The position numbers were made by a program, and so were the translations under genes. From Eleusine coracana subsp. coracana (taxonomy: Eukaryota; Streptophyta; Magnoliopsida; Poales; Poaceae), in the NCBI GenBank assembly GCA_032690845.1, contig CM064432.1:58464071-58528070 (forward strand): a stretch of 64,000 nucleotides of DNA, in the 5' to 3' direction. The notes beneath the pieces were generated by a model. It was not told where the DNA came from. It made no database searches and saw nothing but the letters and a program-made list of their open reading frames with translations. This document shows positions 11,301 to 22,643 of this stretch, piece after piece. Position 1 is the stretch's first letter; the number at the start of each line of letters is the position of its first letter.

Positions 11301-12620
11301 ATCAACGTGGGTGGCCGCGTGCTGAGTGCCATGACGATCGAGCACTTCATTCTAAGGCTGCCATACACCAATGTAAAGCATGTAAGGCATTATTGTTACC
11401 GTGTACGTGGCTGAGAAAAGACTAAAATTTGTCTGCTGAAGATGGCAATCCTAACATGCCGGTCGTGAACAGGTGAACCTTGGAGGGGTGAAGGGCGATG
11501 ACATGGTGGCGAAAGGAGTGTTCGGGCTGGAGTGGCCAGAGCCGCTGGTGACGTTCGCGCTCTCCTGCGGGAGCTGGTCCTCGCCGGCGGTAAGTTCTTT
11601 TTGGCTCCGTTTACATGCCCCTGAACTTCTGTTTGCACTGCTTATCCGGGTCCAGGACTGACAGAAGGAATGGAGCTGTCAGTCTTGCTGCATCTTTTCA
11701 ACTGTCCAAGTGTGAGGTTTCCATTTATCATCTCACAGGACGCGCTAGCTGTCTATCAAAGCATGTGCCCATTTAAGCAAGCCGCATTACAGTACTGCGA
11801 AGTTTAAATAGAGTACAACCGATACTTTTTAAGCATACTTAAGAGTTGGTTGTGAACTCCCACTTTGTTGGGAGTAAATTCAGTGCTCTCCCCAAACTTT
11901 AAGTGAAGAAAGTTTTCTGAATCAATAGGACAGTTCTAGCAATCCCAAAAGTATTGAGTTATTCTAGAAACTGTACAGGTTTGGTATTTCACAGGGCATG
12001 TTAAGAAACTTTTCTAGTGGAAAACCGCACATACCACTAATGTCCATCTCCTTGAGCTAGTTGCCTACCTGTTCTGTTCATCTCCTGAATTTTGTTGAAA
12101 TGCGAGAATTCAGGCGTGACATAAGCAAGCATGCAGTAAAGCAGTTGACACTTTTTCTGCTCTCTGGTGGGTCTACTGCACTCCGGGCTGTCTCAACGCA
12201 AATAATTTTAACCACAGCACAACCTGCACTGATCTCTGAATATTGATCAGTACATGCCGGCCAGCATAATTCGGTCTACTGACAGTGCTGCCGCCCTTCT
12301 TTTTTTTTTCTGTCTCTGAAGGTGAGGGTCTACACGGCTGCCCATGTCGAGGAGGAGCTGGAGACGGCCAAGCGGGACTACCTACAGGCCGCCGTCGGCG
12401 TGTCGTTGCCGGGTGGGCTGGCCATCCCAAAGCTCCTGCACTGGTACCTCCGGACTTCGCCAAGGACGTGGGCTCCCTCGTGGATTGGGTGTGCCTGCAG
12501 CTGCCCTCCGAGCTGCAGCGCGACGCCGAGACGGCCGGGCGGCAAGGCCCAGCGGCGGCGCCGCGCCGTGTTCGTGTCATGCCGTATGAATTCAGATTCA
12601 GATACCTGTTGGCATCGTAG
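8381..12620 (+). CDS. MIP1-type leucine zipper plus DUF547 protein, last exon frameshifted
   Basis: Ten exons: 8381-8479, 9019-9156, 9246-9362, 9519-9956, 10041-10384, 10538-10637, 11118-11177, 11295-11381, 11473-11589 and 12322-12620. All introns are GT-AG and every junction keeps frame. Residues about 80-150 are the ternary-complex-factor MIP1 leucine zipper (ENVHRALERAFTRP, then a Leu/Glu/Val coiled coil). From about residue 375 to the end is DUF547 (QQRLAFWINTYNACMMK; later SAMTIEHFILRLPYTN). The middle is Ser-rich and probably disordered. Intact length would be near 599 residues; molecular function in plants is poorly known. Near 12450, after …LLHWYL, the frame set by the upstream exons leaves the conserved reading and runs to a stop at 12723 with an unrelated tail. 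One frame over, the conserved end PDFAKDVGSLVDW … VMPYEFRFRYLL continues to a stop at 12620. One missing base explains this: a mutation or a sequencing error. Confidence 0.85.
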
Positions 12621-12890
12621 AGGCAAACTAAAACAGGCACCATGGGTGCTGGAAATGCACACATGCTTTACGTGGGCGCACTACGACACTTGTCCAGCTC
12701 AATCGAATTGGAAAAGTCCTTGAAGGCGATAGATGCACATGACAAGAGTGCAGAGGCCAATGGTGGTGGAATCAAGGATTTGAAGAGGGGGTCAGGAAAA
12801 TATGCATTTCTGGAAGAGACAGTCAAGCTGTTTGCCAGGAGGAAAGATCCCGTTCGCCCGTGTTTGTGTTTTGGTCATGCCTCTTTCATT

Positions 12891-13343
12891 ATAGAACGTA
12901 AAATGTAAATGAATATTGGTTGTGCAGAATGATACCCTGGTATTTATAGCATTTTTTTCTCCTCTCTGACTGGGGATCTGTTCGATTTTTCAACAAACGG
13001 TTTCCTGTATTAGAAAATATATCAGTGTCACTCTACTTTTTTTAGGAGGTCTCGGACTACTAGTTTTCTCAGGACTTACTAATAAGCAAGTTTAGGTGAC
13101 CCAATCACTATAGAATGTAAAACGTAAATGTATATTGATTGTGCAGAATGATACTCTGATATATATAGAGATTTTTTTCTCTCCTCTCAGTGGGATCTGT
13201 AACAAACGGTTTTCTGAATTAGAGATTATGTCATTGTCAGTCTACTTGTTTTTAGAAGGTCTCTCAGGACTAGTTTTTTTTTTTTGTTTTTTTTTAGAAT
13301 GTCTCTCAGGACTAATGGTGACTAGTAGTTTTCTCAGGACTAG
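12891..13343 (+). repeat. Tandem duplication of about 220 bp downstream of the DUF547 gene
   Basis: About 12891-13078 and 13110-13300 align along their length. Both begin ATAGAAnGTAAAAnGTAAATG, then share TTGTGCAGAATGATAC, AACAAACGGTTTnCTG and CTCAGGACT. The second copy contains long T runs and extra copies of CTCAGGACTA. It probably duplicates the end of the gene's 3-prime UTR. Confidence 0.75.
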
Positions 13344-13555
13344 CTGACCAAATACAACCGGCCCAAATCCATAAAGGCCCAACCGATCTTCTTTCGGACG
13401 GCCTACAAGCATATGGACCAATATGCGCTGGCAACCTTGTTGTCTCCTGGGCCTTGTCCCTCTCTTCACTTGTGGAATTTTTGTATTTTAGTTCTTTATA
13501 AAAAAAAATTTACATATAAATCCCCCAGAGGATTATGTAAAAACATAAGGACTTA

Positions 13556-13808
13556 GATCCTATTTAGATCCATTTCAGATCCTTAAAATCTAATTTTTAT
13601 CTTAACATTTAAAATCCGAATTCTAAATAAAATCTGGACGGTGGTGTTTGGATACCGATCAAATTTGAAGAGCTTCGAGCCTTTGGACATATAAAATATG
13701 TCTCTAGCTGAGTATAACTAGATTAACAGAAAAAAAACTATCATGTTTGGAGGTCTCGTGAATTCTAAAATCTTGATTTTTAAAATCTCAGCGGATCTAA
13801 ACAGGGTC
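13556..13808. mobile_element. Tourist-like MITE, 253 bp
   Basis: The left end GATCCTATTTAGATCC and the inverted right end GACCCTGTTTAGATCC match at 14 of 16 positions. The element is flanked by the TTA target duplication (13553-13555 and 13809-13811). The interior is AT-rich and non-coding. Confidence 0.75.
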
Positions 13809-13811
13809 TTA

Positions 13812-14977
13812 CTAATTTTTTAGGTGAGTGAAAGCTTAGATAACTTTCAATTATCACTTTAAGTCATCAAATCTAGATCTAATAAGTTATAATTATTATA
13901 TAGATAATCTTTAAAATTAAAATTAAAACACAAAATAACAAAATCTAGCGGTACCGCTGAGTTCACGAAAAAAATTCTCGATTTCTTCTCGAGACAAAGC
14001 ACAGCTAGCCACGTAGGAAAAAGCTGTCACATCCAGCCAGAAAATGACATCCACATACCTGTCCCAGAAAAGGAAAGCTCCAACCGACAGAGGCTAGACA
14101 TGGGGCATCTAGCGGTGGCCATACAGCCAGAAACGGAATAGCAGATGAAATCTGCACCGGCGATCGGACAGCCAAGTGGCAAGCGTACTCGAGGTGGTCC
14201 TGTCCTTCCCAAGTTGCCGAGATTCGTATCCTCGCCCACATTCCGCTGATGGGTCCCGTCCCGTGGTTACAACACGAATGTCTATGAATGCTCGAAGCCT
14301 ACTGCATACTAGTAGCAGCTGAACTGCGAAGGAATTTCAACTTTTCAAGGCCCTGTTAATTTGAGTCGAATTCTAGCACACCATCTAAATAAGAAATCGG
14401 TTACGGTCCGTACGCGTCCACACACACGTATGCAAAGACCCGGGTTCCTGCAGTTTCATTACCTGAAACAAATGCTACAAAAGTGACGAGGATTTGGGAC
14501 TGGAAACTGAGACGGACGGATCCATCGTATGTTACTGGAAATCCCGGAGTTGCCTACGCGTTAAGGCTGTGGTGATGTGACATCGGTTAAGGAAGATAAG
14601 AAGAACACACAGGACCGCGCGCGCCGCGATCGAAATAATCGTTCGGTGTCTACCAGCGTCGGGGGTGCATGTACCGGGCGGGGGGAGGTTACCGTGGTCC
14701 AGTCCGTTTGATTTGGTTAGATACAGCACAAATGGCAGGAACCGATAGTGCCAGTGCAAGGTGGTCCTTGCTGCACCGGTGCGTCTCGTCATTGTGAGTT
14801 GTACTTACAACGCGCCGCCGCTGTCAAACCCGCGAGGGGAGACCTCTTCTTTCTCTTCGGCTTCAGCAACACGCTCGTTGGATCGATCGATTGATCCCCC
14901 ACAAGCCACGACCCACGGAACGGTGGATACTGTGTGCTACTGCTCTCTTCGGTCTTCACCGCTTCGTTTCGGAGGCG
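13812..14977. other. Intergenic DNA upstream of the SDR gene
   Basis: AT-rich up to about 13980, then more balanced. No gene recognised; the last few hundred bases are presumably SDR promoter. Confidence 0.5.
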
Positions 14978-14985
14978 TTTAAAAG
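14978..14985 (+). promoter_or_regulatory. TATA-like element of the SDR gene
   Basis: TTTAAAAG about 165 bp before the chosen ATG, in otherwise GC-balanced DNA. Confidence 0.35.
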
Positions 14986-15146
14986 AAGGCCACGGAGAGA
15001 CCGAGGGGAGGCAGAGGAGAGCCGTTTCCTGTCCAAATAACCAACAACGAACTCGCAGTTCAAAACTGGACATTCAGCCAAGTAGCTAGCGGCACGGTCT
15101 CGCCAAGTAGCTAGCTCTCTCTGTGTCTCCCTCTCTCTACATCCAT

Positions 15147-17543
15147 ATGCTGAGGTCAGTGTCCGGGTCGACCTCGTCGCGGGGCATCGCCGCCGTGGTC
15201 GGCGTCGGCCCCCGGCTCGGGTCGGCCGTGGCGCGCAAGTTCGCCTCCGAGGGGTACACGGTGGCCATCCTCTCCCGCGACCTCGGCACGTTCACCTTCT
15301 CTCCGATCCTCCATCCTCTGCTGCTTATTTTGCAGTAACGAGTTGTTCCAGGTCCAGCTAAAAAAAAAAAGTCATGTTCCTGTTGGTGCAGAGAAGCTGT
15401 CGCAGCTTGCGGAGGAGATCGCGCAGGAGGCGAAGGCGCAGGTGTTCGCGCTGCGCGTGGACTGCGCCGACGCGCGGTCCGTGCGCGAGGCGTTCGAGGG
15501 CGTGCTGTCGCTGGGCCCCGTCGAGGTGCTCGTCTACAACGCCTGCGAGCCGACCGCCGACAGGCCCACGCCGTTCCTCGCCGTCTCGCCCGACGCCTTC
15601 CACCGCGTGCTCGCCGTCTCAGCGGTCGGGGCCTTCCACTGCGCGCAACAAGTACGCCTTTTTCTTTTCGCCCCCCCCCCCCCCCCCCCCATTCGATCAT
15701 TATTCCCTTTCTCGCAGATAATCCATCCATCTTTTTGACTGCAATTCCAATCGGGGGCATATAATATGTATCGCAGGTCATTCCCGGGATGGTCGAGCGT
15801 CGCAGAGGCACCATTATCTTCACGGGATCCTCGGCGTCGGTGACCGGCTTTGGCGGATACGCCGATCTCAGTAAGTACCGGTCTCTCTCTCTCTCTCTCT
15901 CTCTCGTTTCTACCTATTGCAAAGACGATTCGTTATGACGAGCGAAACGCATGCAGGCTGCGGCAAGTTCGCCATGCGAGGGCTGTCCCAGTCGCTGGCC
16001 AAGGAATTCCACTCGGCCGGCGTGCACATTGCGCACGTGATCATCGACGGCGTCATCGGCGAGAAGAGGTCAGTCAGTGAGTGAGATGGCATTATATATA
16101 TATATATATTTTTCACCGCTTCAACTCTTTTGTTTCATTTCCTTTTTCGCGAAGAAAACGTTCGTTTCATTTCCTTTGACACTCACAAGCCACGCGCACA
16201 CTATACTTCGTATCCCGATGATTGTTCATCACGACCGCCACTTTGATCGCCTACTACATAGATCTCCTCTGCCGGAATCTGCGAGGAAGATGCCAAGTAG
16301 GACGGAGGGCGGCCGGGAATATTGACCACCCCGCTGAGGGCTGAGCTGTTGGAAGAAGAAAGAAGAGCCATATCGGAGAGTCTACTAGGCTTCAATTCCC
16401 TCGTCGTAGCCTGCTCCCTAGTCAGACAGAGAATGGTCCAGCGGTATCCCAACGTGTAGATGTGATCCGCTGGTAGGCCGTTTTCAAGAAAGACTACAAA
16501 AAGGAGAACTAATATGCAAGAATCCATTCCCGTAACGGTGCCACGGATAGATACCACTTTTGTACCGCCGCAACCAATGCGGGCTCTGACCCTCTAAAAA
16601 CGTACCCAGATATTTGGCTCCATCGCCACTCAACTAGTAGCTGCGAAAACAACTCCGCTTCACATTGTGCTGGCATCCCGGCATCATCCTAGGCCTAGCT
16701 CTACTAGGTAGTAGACGCCTCTTTGGTCACACAACTGTCGAAGCAAAAAGCAACAAATATCGCATGCTCTTTGGTACTTCCATACCATACACACAAGTTT
16801 GGGTTCTGACATGGAAATGATCCCCACGTAGCGAGATAACGATCCTAGTATACCGAATTACCAATCGCATGCTTTATTCCGCGGGTACGTGTAAACGCCC
16901 GGCCTCGTCACGGCAGATTCGGGGCGCGCTCGGAGGCGCCGGCACCTGGCTCGCCCCGCCGCCGGGTACTTTGTCGTGCGGATCTGCCCGATCGAGCATC
17001 GCCCGCCGCGTGCACGGTGGCCCCTTTTTAGCTAGGTTTGCGCAAATGGCAGCGTGATCGCGCGACGCGTAGCGGAGGGGGGGCGGGCTGCGATCGCGCC
17101 ACGCGTCGGTGCCGGGAATTTCCGGTCCCCGTCGTCGTTGGCCGTTGTTGTCTCGAGCATGCGAGATCCGCCGTGGTCCGGTCCACACGTACGAGGCCGG
17201 GACTCGGGAGGGGAAAATATCACAGCCGGGCTCCGCAAAGGGCCTGAAAATATCGGCATTGTGAACATTCCTGACGCGCTGGGGCTACTGAGACGTACGG
17301 GCTTGCAATTGCAAGTGACGGAATTAAATGAAACGAAACGCTGATGATATGATTTCCTCTGTATGTGTGTGTGTGTGTGACAGGCCGGCGAGGGGCAGCA
17401 GCAGCAGCAAGGCCGGCGGCGGCGGCGGGGATGCGGCGGGCGCGGACCCGGACGCGGTGGCGCAGAGCTACTGGCACGTCCACGCCCAGGACAAGAGCGC
17501 GTGGACGCAGGAGATGGACATCCGGTCGCCGTCCTTCATGTAG
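15147..17543 (+). CDS. Atypical short-chain dehydrogenase/reductase (SDR)
   Basis: Five exons: 15147-15285, 15392-15651, 15777-15870, 15957-16068 and 17384-17543, giving 254 residues in continuous frame. Residues about 13-45 form the Rossmann dinucleotide-binding start (AAVVGVGPRLGSAVARKF). N96-A-C sits where classical SDRs have NNAG or NAG. Then come FTGSSASVTG (residues 148-157), K168 in CGKFAMRGLSQSL, and AGVHIAHVIIDGVIGEKR. The classical YxxxK pair is absent: Leu164 is four residues before Lys168 and the nearest Tyr is Tyr161. Oxidoreductase activity is therefore uncertain and the substrate unknown. Intron 1 starts GC, not GT (CTCG/GCACGT), but only this boundary restores the frame as D-L-E-K-L; the other introns are GT-AG. 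Intron 2 holds a 20-bp poly-C run and intron 3 starts with a CT repeat. The C-terminus (DIRSPSFM) was taken at the first in-frame stop. Confidence 0.8.
15671..15690 (+). repeat. 20-bp poly-C tract in SDR intron 2
   Basis: An uninterrupted run of 20 C, 20 bp after the splice donor. Confidence 0.9.
15882..15905 (+). repeat. CT dinucleotide microsatellite in SDR intron 3
   Basis: About 12 TC units start 11 bp after the splice donor. Length-variable microsatellites are common at such places. Confidence 0.9.
16069..17383 (+). other. Large fourth intron of the SDR gene
   Basis: A 1.3-kb intron bounded by GTCAGT and a GT-repeat-rich end (…GTGTGTGACAG). It has an AT repeat at about 16093-16110 and a GC-rich block at 16890-17220, with open frames on both strands that show no recognisable domain. 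Confidence 0.6.
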
Positions 17544-18597
17544 CCGCGCCGTACGTGTACGTGGATCGACGACGTCGATGCACTTGTTGTACGAGATGAG
17601 AGATATGCATGATGATGGCTTTTTGTGTGGTTTCCGTGCAAATACTAGGACATCAGATCCGTCGTCCCCTCGTCGTGCAGTGGTGTGTGATGCGTCTCGT
17701 CGTTCTCGTGTGGGTGCTTTGCGGCCGCGGGCGGGGGATCGTGTCCCCGTTCCGCGCCGCACGTTCGCGCCGCTGGATTTTAGCGCTGGGAATTGCTGCC
17801 GAAAGCGACGGGCGATGCTGCTTTCTTGCCATATTGTCCCGTCGCCGACGGCGGCGACCGGCCCGCGGTCGAGTAAATCTCATTTGTGCAACTTGTATGT
17901 ATAGCTAATATATATAATATATATATATATTTGCATTTGCATGTTGGATGATGTTGGACACAGTCATATGCTACGTGAGAGATGGATGGTCCTTGGCTCC
18001 TTGCATTGCATCGAGACGCCTATTTGAGCGCGCCGAAAGAGAGTGGCGCCGGGCACGACACGCCGGCATCGTGAACCGGTGACGGGCTGGATGGCACGTC
18101 AAGTGGTTAGCCAGTACCCTGCTGCAATCATGGGATCCTTTTGGACGAAAGGGACGGATTGACCCGTCACCTGTATTCAGTTAGCTGTAGACGGATCCGC
18201 CGGTGTCCAACGCAATGCCCACTCAGCAGAAAACGACCCGTTACTTCCTCTGCCAATGCTCAGCGTGTGCGTGCGCCGGCGTGCCTGGTCGCGAGCCGTG
18301 CATCCAGCGTCAACTTTACTGCTGATATATACTACTAGGTAAGGAAGCCACTGGGCTCAAACAGTTACTGGATAGGACACGGGAGCGGACGGACATGCGG
18401 CAACGCATATCGGTTCAGCTCCACATATGCGCAGCAGCACAAAACCATAAAATTGCTGCGACTGTTGATGCATTCCGTTTTCAACTTGTTAGCAATAAGA
18501 ATGATTCATTACAGTTGGATGATGGAGACAATGTTGTACGTACGCTCCGCACGTGATAAATGCCGGTAAGTACAATGGTCCTAAAGCGTGGGAGGAT
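17544..18597. other. Convergent intergenic region between the SDR and mutase-like genes
   Basis: Contains the SDR 3-prime UTR, an AT-dinucleotide stretch near 17907-17931, and no further gene that I can support. Confidence 0.5.
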
Positions 18598-21511
18598 TCA
18601 GGCGGAGGTGTTATCGCCCCCAAAGCCATTTTCCAGGACGCCCGTCCCCTGAAGGTGACTGATGTCTCCCACCATCTTCACGATGCAACGGCCGGTGGTG
18701 CCGGACACAAGGATAACACTGACCGACGTGTTGTGTATCTTACCGTGAAGCGGCTTCATTGGACTGGCATGCCTGTAGAGCTCTCTGATGGTACCGCCAT
18801 GTGAGACCACGATAACTCGCTTCCCTGACAGTACACAAAGAAAAAGGTTCAGAAACGTTCAGCAGTCACAGGAAAATGCATTACAAACTGTTAACCATAA
18901 ACGAGGTTCAGCAGTATCCCTCTAACATAACATTGTACATAAATCACAACAGCTTCAAGATTTATGAATAGTAAAAGGTCCTGCTTAACAAGAGCCCAAA
19001 ACACACTGGTACCTTTATGTTTCTCCACAATGTCATACAAGCATGAGACACATCGTTCTGACAGTTGATCAAGACTCTCTCCGCCACCCTCAAGAACAAG
19101 CTCAAATATAGTCAGGAAAAAGCAGCTATGTATAAACCAGTCATAAAAAAAGGGGTTATGAGTGCTTCCTTTCCAGGTAAAATGCAACCTAGGCAATGCC
19201 TTGACCATGCGTTTAGTTTGAAGTGTTTGGTGACAGGTAATGAGAATTTACAAGGAGTTGAAATGTTTTGTCTGTTTGGTGAGATGGGATGGATTGGGGA
19301 GTTGGAGTTAGTGGACGAACTCCCTCCAATCAATTCCCTAGGGAAGGGGTGGCAAAAGGGTGGGAGTTGGATGATTCTAAAATAAGGCTGCCTGTCCACA
19401 GTTCATTGTAACTTCTGTCCCAACACCCTACTCATAAACTGACTTAACAAACAGTACAATAGCATGACAAGCCAGTCAAGGCATTAGGATCAAATGTCCA
19501 ACTCCTTTTTCCCTTCCCACAATTTGCCAAACAAACCCTGAGTGAATTGTCTTGAGAAAGTGTGCAACTGATGACTGATTTCACTTGGTTATTGATCTCA
19601 CACAGAAATTTTCCATGAGAAGTAGCTTATGAATGTAAAGAAGATTTGGACATACTAGCACATTATTACATCTAGAATCTTAAACTAAGTGCACATACTT
19701 CAGATTAGAAACCAATGCATGCCATTTTCACACACGGAAGAACATATAAGGGATAATGGGGTTGTTTAATGTGTACGGTTCTATACTTTTGCTTCAGAAT
19801 ACAATTCAGGTTACTCAAATATGATAGAATGTAAGCCTAAGCAAAATATTTGCTGATGTAGTAGAACACTACTTACAGGAATTTCTTGATTTCTCTTGTG
19901 GCACAAAAAAGCTTTGTAAGCCTCTCGCTTTTCTTTAGCAGCAGCTTCCAATGTCATGCCCTGCAGATCTCCAATGTTTCTTTCTCTAAGTGCTGGATTA
20001 AACACAACCTGGGATGATAAATCATTGCAATGATTAATAATTTAAGAAACAACACAGAACCTGGGATGATTAAGCATTGCAAGATTAAGAATTTAACCAA
20101 CAACTGATCATATCCAAAGAATTAAATTTCTAAACATGAAAGCAACATGAAACACAAAAAGTATTCAAGCGGCATATGATGGGAATGCGCATGCATACAT
20201 CTGGTAAATTGCAAATTCTGGCAATTGTTTGTGCAGTCTCTGTTGCTCGCTTCAGATCAGAAGAATATATGGCAGTCGCCTTGACTTCTTTCGACAGCCG
20301 ATGAGCAACCTAGGCAATTTAAACAATTTCCACATAAGAATTGCGAGTACAAACATCTGAACAATGAACTAAGCAAGTCATACCATACCGCAACAGCTTG
20401 CTGTCTCCCAATATCATTCAGCTCCACGTCCAAGTGCCCCTGTCAAGTATGTCCAGATACTATTATTCTAACAACCAAATGGTTCAAAATACATGGTTTC
20501 AACCACCTAACCCAGAACAGGTGCTGAGTGCTGGGTGTAAAAAGAAGATAGAATCATAAATTCTATCATGCAAAATTTTATAAACTTGACTCACACAAAT
20601 GTATGATAATAGCGTGATCCATCTTCTACATTTAAATTAATGTATCATAATCTTGACATCAGTAAGATTTTGCAATAGATGATTCCTGTTGATGGACTTG
20701 GATGGAACACAAGGGAACTGGAAAAGCATAAACAAGGAAGTTTTCCCCCAAGGGATACAACCCTGCAAGCAATTATAATGAAGCTAACAGGTGAATTATC
20801 AATTCATGTCCATAGCAAGAGTTCTATTCCCAATAAAAATGGAAGCCACACACTGGTTCTTGAAACAGTTCTATTCCAAATTAAAGCAGTCATCCCCACC
20901 ACTTTACAGAATTGGAAATCGCATCCTAACCTGATACATGTGCACAACTAACTCATTAATTACAGATACTCTGGTGTAGTAATTCTTGCCAGAACACATT
21001 CTCTAACAATTTTGGTTTCTAAAATTGTACTAGCAAAGCTCAGAGCAGTTCGTAGAAGAATATCAAAGCATCATATACACTACTTTAACCACTAGAAACA
21101 AGTGTAGCATAGTCCAGAGCATATAGGTCTTCTTCAATTTCTCCCTCACAACATATTCCAATTTAAGCAAGCAGTAAAGGCGAAGCTGCAGCGGATCAAA
21201 GCTGAGATCTACAAGGAAAAAGGAAGCGCCACCTGAATCTTGCGCGTGGCGTTCCAGGACGTCTCTCCGTGCCTGACGATCACTACCTCCGTGAACTCGC
21301 CGGCGGCCTCGCTCTCAGCGCTGGAAGCTGACGACATCCCCCGAGCAGTTCCCGGGGCGTTGCTCGAGCGGATCTTCGGGAAGGCGGCAGGCCCGGGACG
21401 TAAGGACGCCGCGGCGACGGCTGAGGGGAAGAGGAGGACGGCGGGGAGGGAGACGCGCGAGGCGGCGGGCAGCGGCGGCAGAGACCTGGTCGCAGTAAGG
21501 GGCCAGGACAT
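18598..21511 (-). CDS. Phosphoglycerate-mutase-like histidine phosphatase, probably plastid-targeted
   Basis: Six exons on the minus strand: 21511-21233, 20439-20389, 20309-20199, 20008-19877, 19088-19013 and 18824-18598, giving 291 residues with GT-AG introns and continuous frame. Residues 1-60 are rich in Ala, Ser, Pro and Arg without acidic residues, as in a chloroplast transit peptide. The core carries the histidine phosphatase signature: V-R-H81-G-E-T (phosphoacceptor His81), Arg131 in SSDLKRATETA, Glu156 in LRERNIGDLQG and His225 in VIVVSHGG. Family members in plants include cofactor-dependent mutase-like proteins and metal-independent phosphoserine phosphatases; the sequence does not tell which substrate applies. 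The gene converges with the SDR gene. Its fourth intron (19876-19089) appears to hold a MITE. A second in-frame ATG at residue 59 could yield a cytosolic form. Confidence 0.88.
19206..19545. mobile_element. Possible MITE in intron 4 of the mutase-like gene
   Basis: The left part (…AGTGTTTGGTGACAGG…AAGGAGTTGAAATG) and the reverse complement of the right part (…GGTTTGTTTGGCAAATTG…AAGGAGTTGGACATT) match imperfectly over about 55 bp. No clean target duplication was seen, so class and ends are uncertain. Confidence 0.4.
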
Positions 21512-22506
21512 CTACGGCAGGGGAGCGGGCGACCAGCCTGTCGCGTATTTAGGTGGGCTAGTATGTGGCTTAATTGGGACTTTGGGAGGAATAAGAGAAA
21601 GCTGGGCCATATGAACGCGAGCCCGGCTCCATGTATGGGCCACCATGCGTGAGACTTCTGATCGATCCGGGCCCAAAGTCTCAATTTTACCAAGTGCTGT
21701 GCCAAAGGTTTTTCAAACAAAAAAAATTCCTTCTTACCAGAAAAAAATGTAAAAAGAAACCAGATTTACAGTTTGAGAAAAAATAATTTTACCGGAAACA
21801 TTGTCTGCTCTAGAGTTGGCCAGTTGGCTGCTTTAGAGCAGGACGAATGAAGTAATATTTACAAAATTTTTTTTTGAAAGAAAGTAATATTTACAATTAC
21901 TATTTTTTCTCTCATAATAGTGTGTGTGTTTCTTTAAATATCAGGAAAAAAGTATTAGAACCCGTACACTATAGACATCCCGAGACTACATTGCGCGTCG
22001 ATTCATGCTTCATGGACCAGCAAATTAAACACAGCATGTGCGCACGGATGGTCAGTGAGCTGCTGTACCCGGCCGGTTAGCTGCTTTATCGTGGCACGAA
22101 CAGGTTCGTAAACGCCTCCACCGACTTCCCGCATGCATATCCATCCATCGATCGGTTCGATTATCACCGCAAAAAAGCAAACTGTGCGAGCGTGTGTGTG
22201 CACGTGCACGTACGTTCCTGGGCAGATAAAGCATCGCGCAGTACCGTGTTTTTGTTGGTCCACGGCACGGACATTTGTACTCGGCGGCAGTTAAGTACCA
22301 ATGTAGAATCGGTCTGGTTGGCAGCATGAGCTTAACCATCAGGCAACAATCTTCCAAGCACGAAACGGGCGCTGAGAGAAAGATGAGAGTTAGGCAGAGC
22401 AGAGCGATGGACGCACCCACGAGTGATTGAAGTGTTGTTCTTGCCGAATCAGCACCGTCGCGGCTACGTACCTTCAATACTCGTAGAGAGGGGGGCACCA
22501 CAGCTC
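21512..22506. other. Divergent promoter region between the mutase-like and MIZ1-like genes
   Basis: About 1.1 kb separates the two divergent start codons. No RNA gene or repeat is recognised. Confidence 0.5.
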
Positions 22507-22514
22507 TTAAATAA
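22507..22514 (+). promoter_or_regulatory. TATA-like element of the MIZ1-like gene
   Basis: TTAAATAA about 137 bp before the ATG at 22644. Confidence 0.4.
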
Positions 22515-22643
22515 CGCGAGGTGACCTTTCCGCTTCGTCCCCCCTGGCGCAGGCAGGGGCTCCATCGGAGGAAACGTGCAGCTATCAGCAACCGATCTCG
22601 ATCCATCTCACACTCGTCATCAGCATCATCACTGGCCATATCA

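Noticed and set aside
15137..15823. Minus-strand Arg/Pro-rich open frame (228 codons)
   Set aside because: Antisense of SDR exons 1-3 and their introns; low-complexity composition and no domain.
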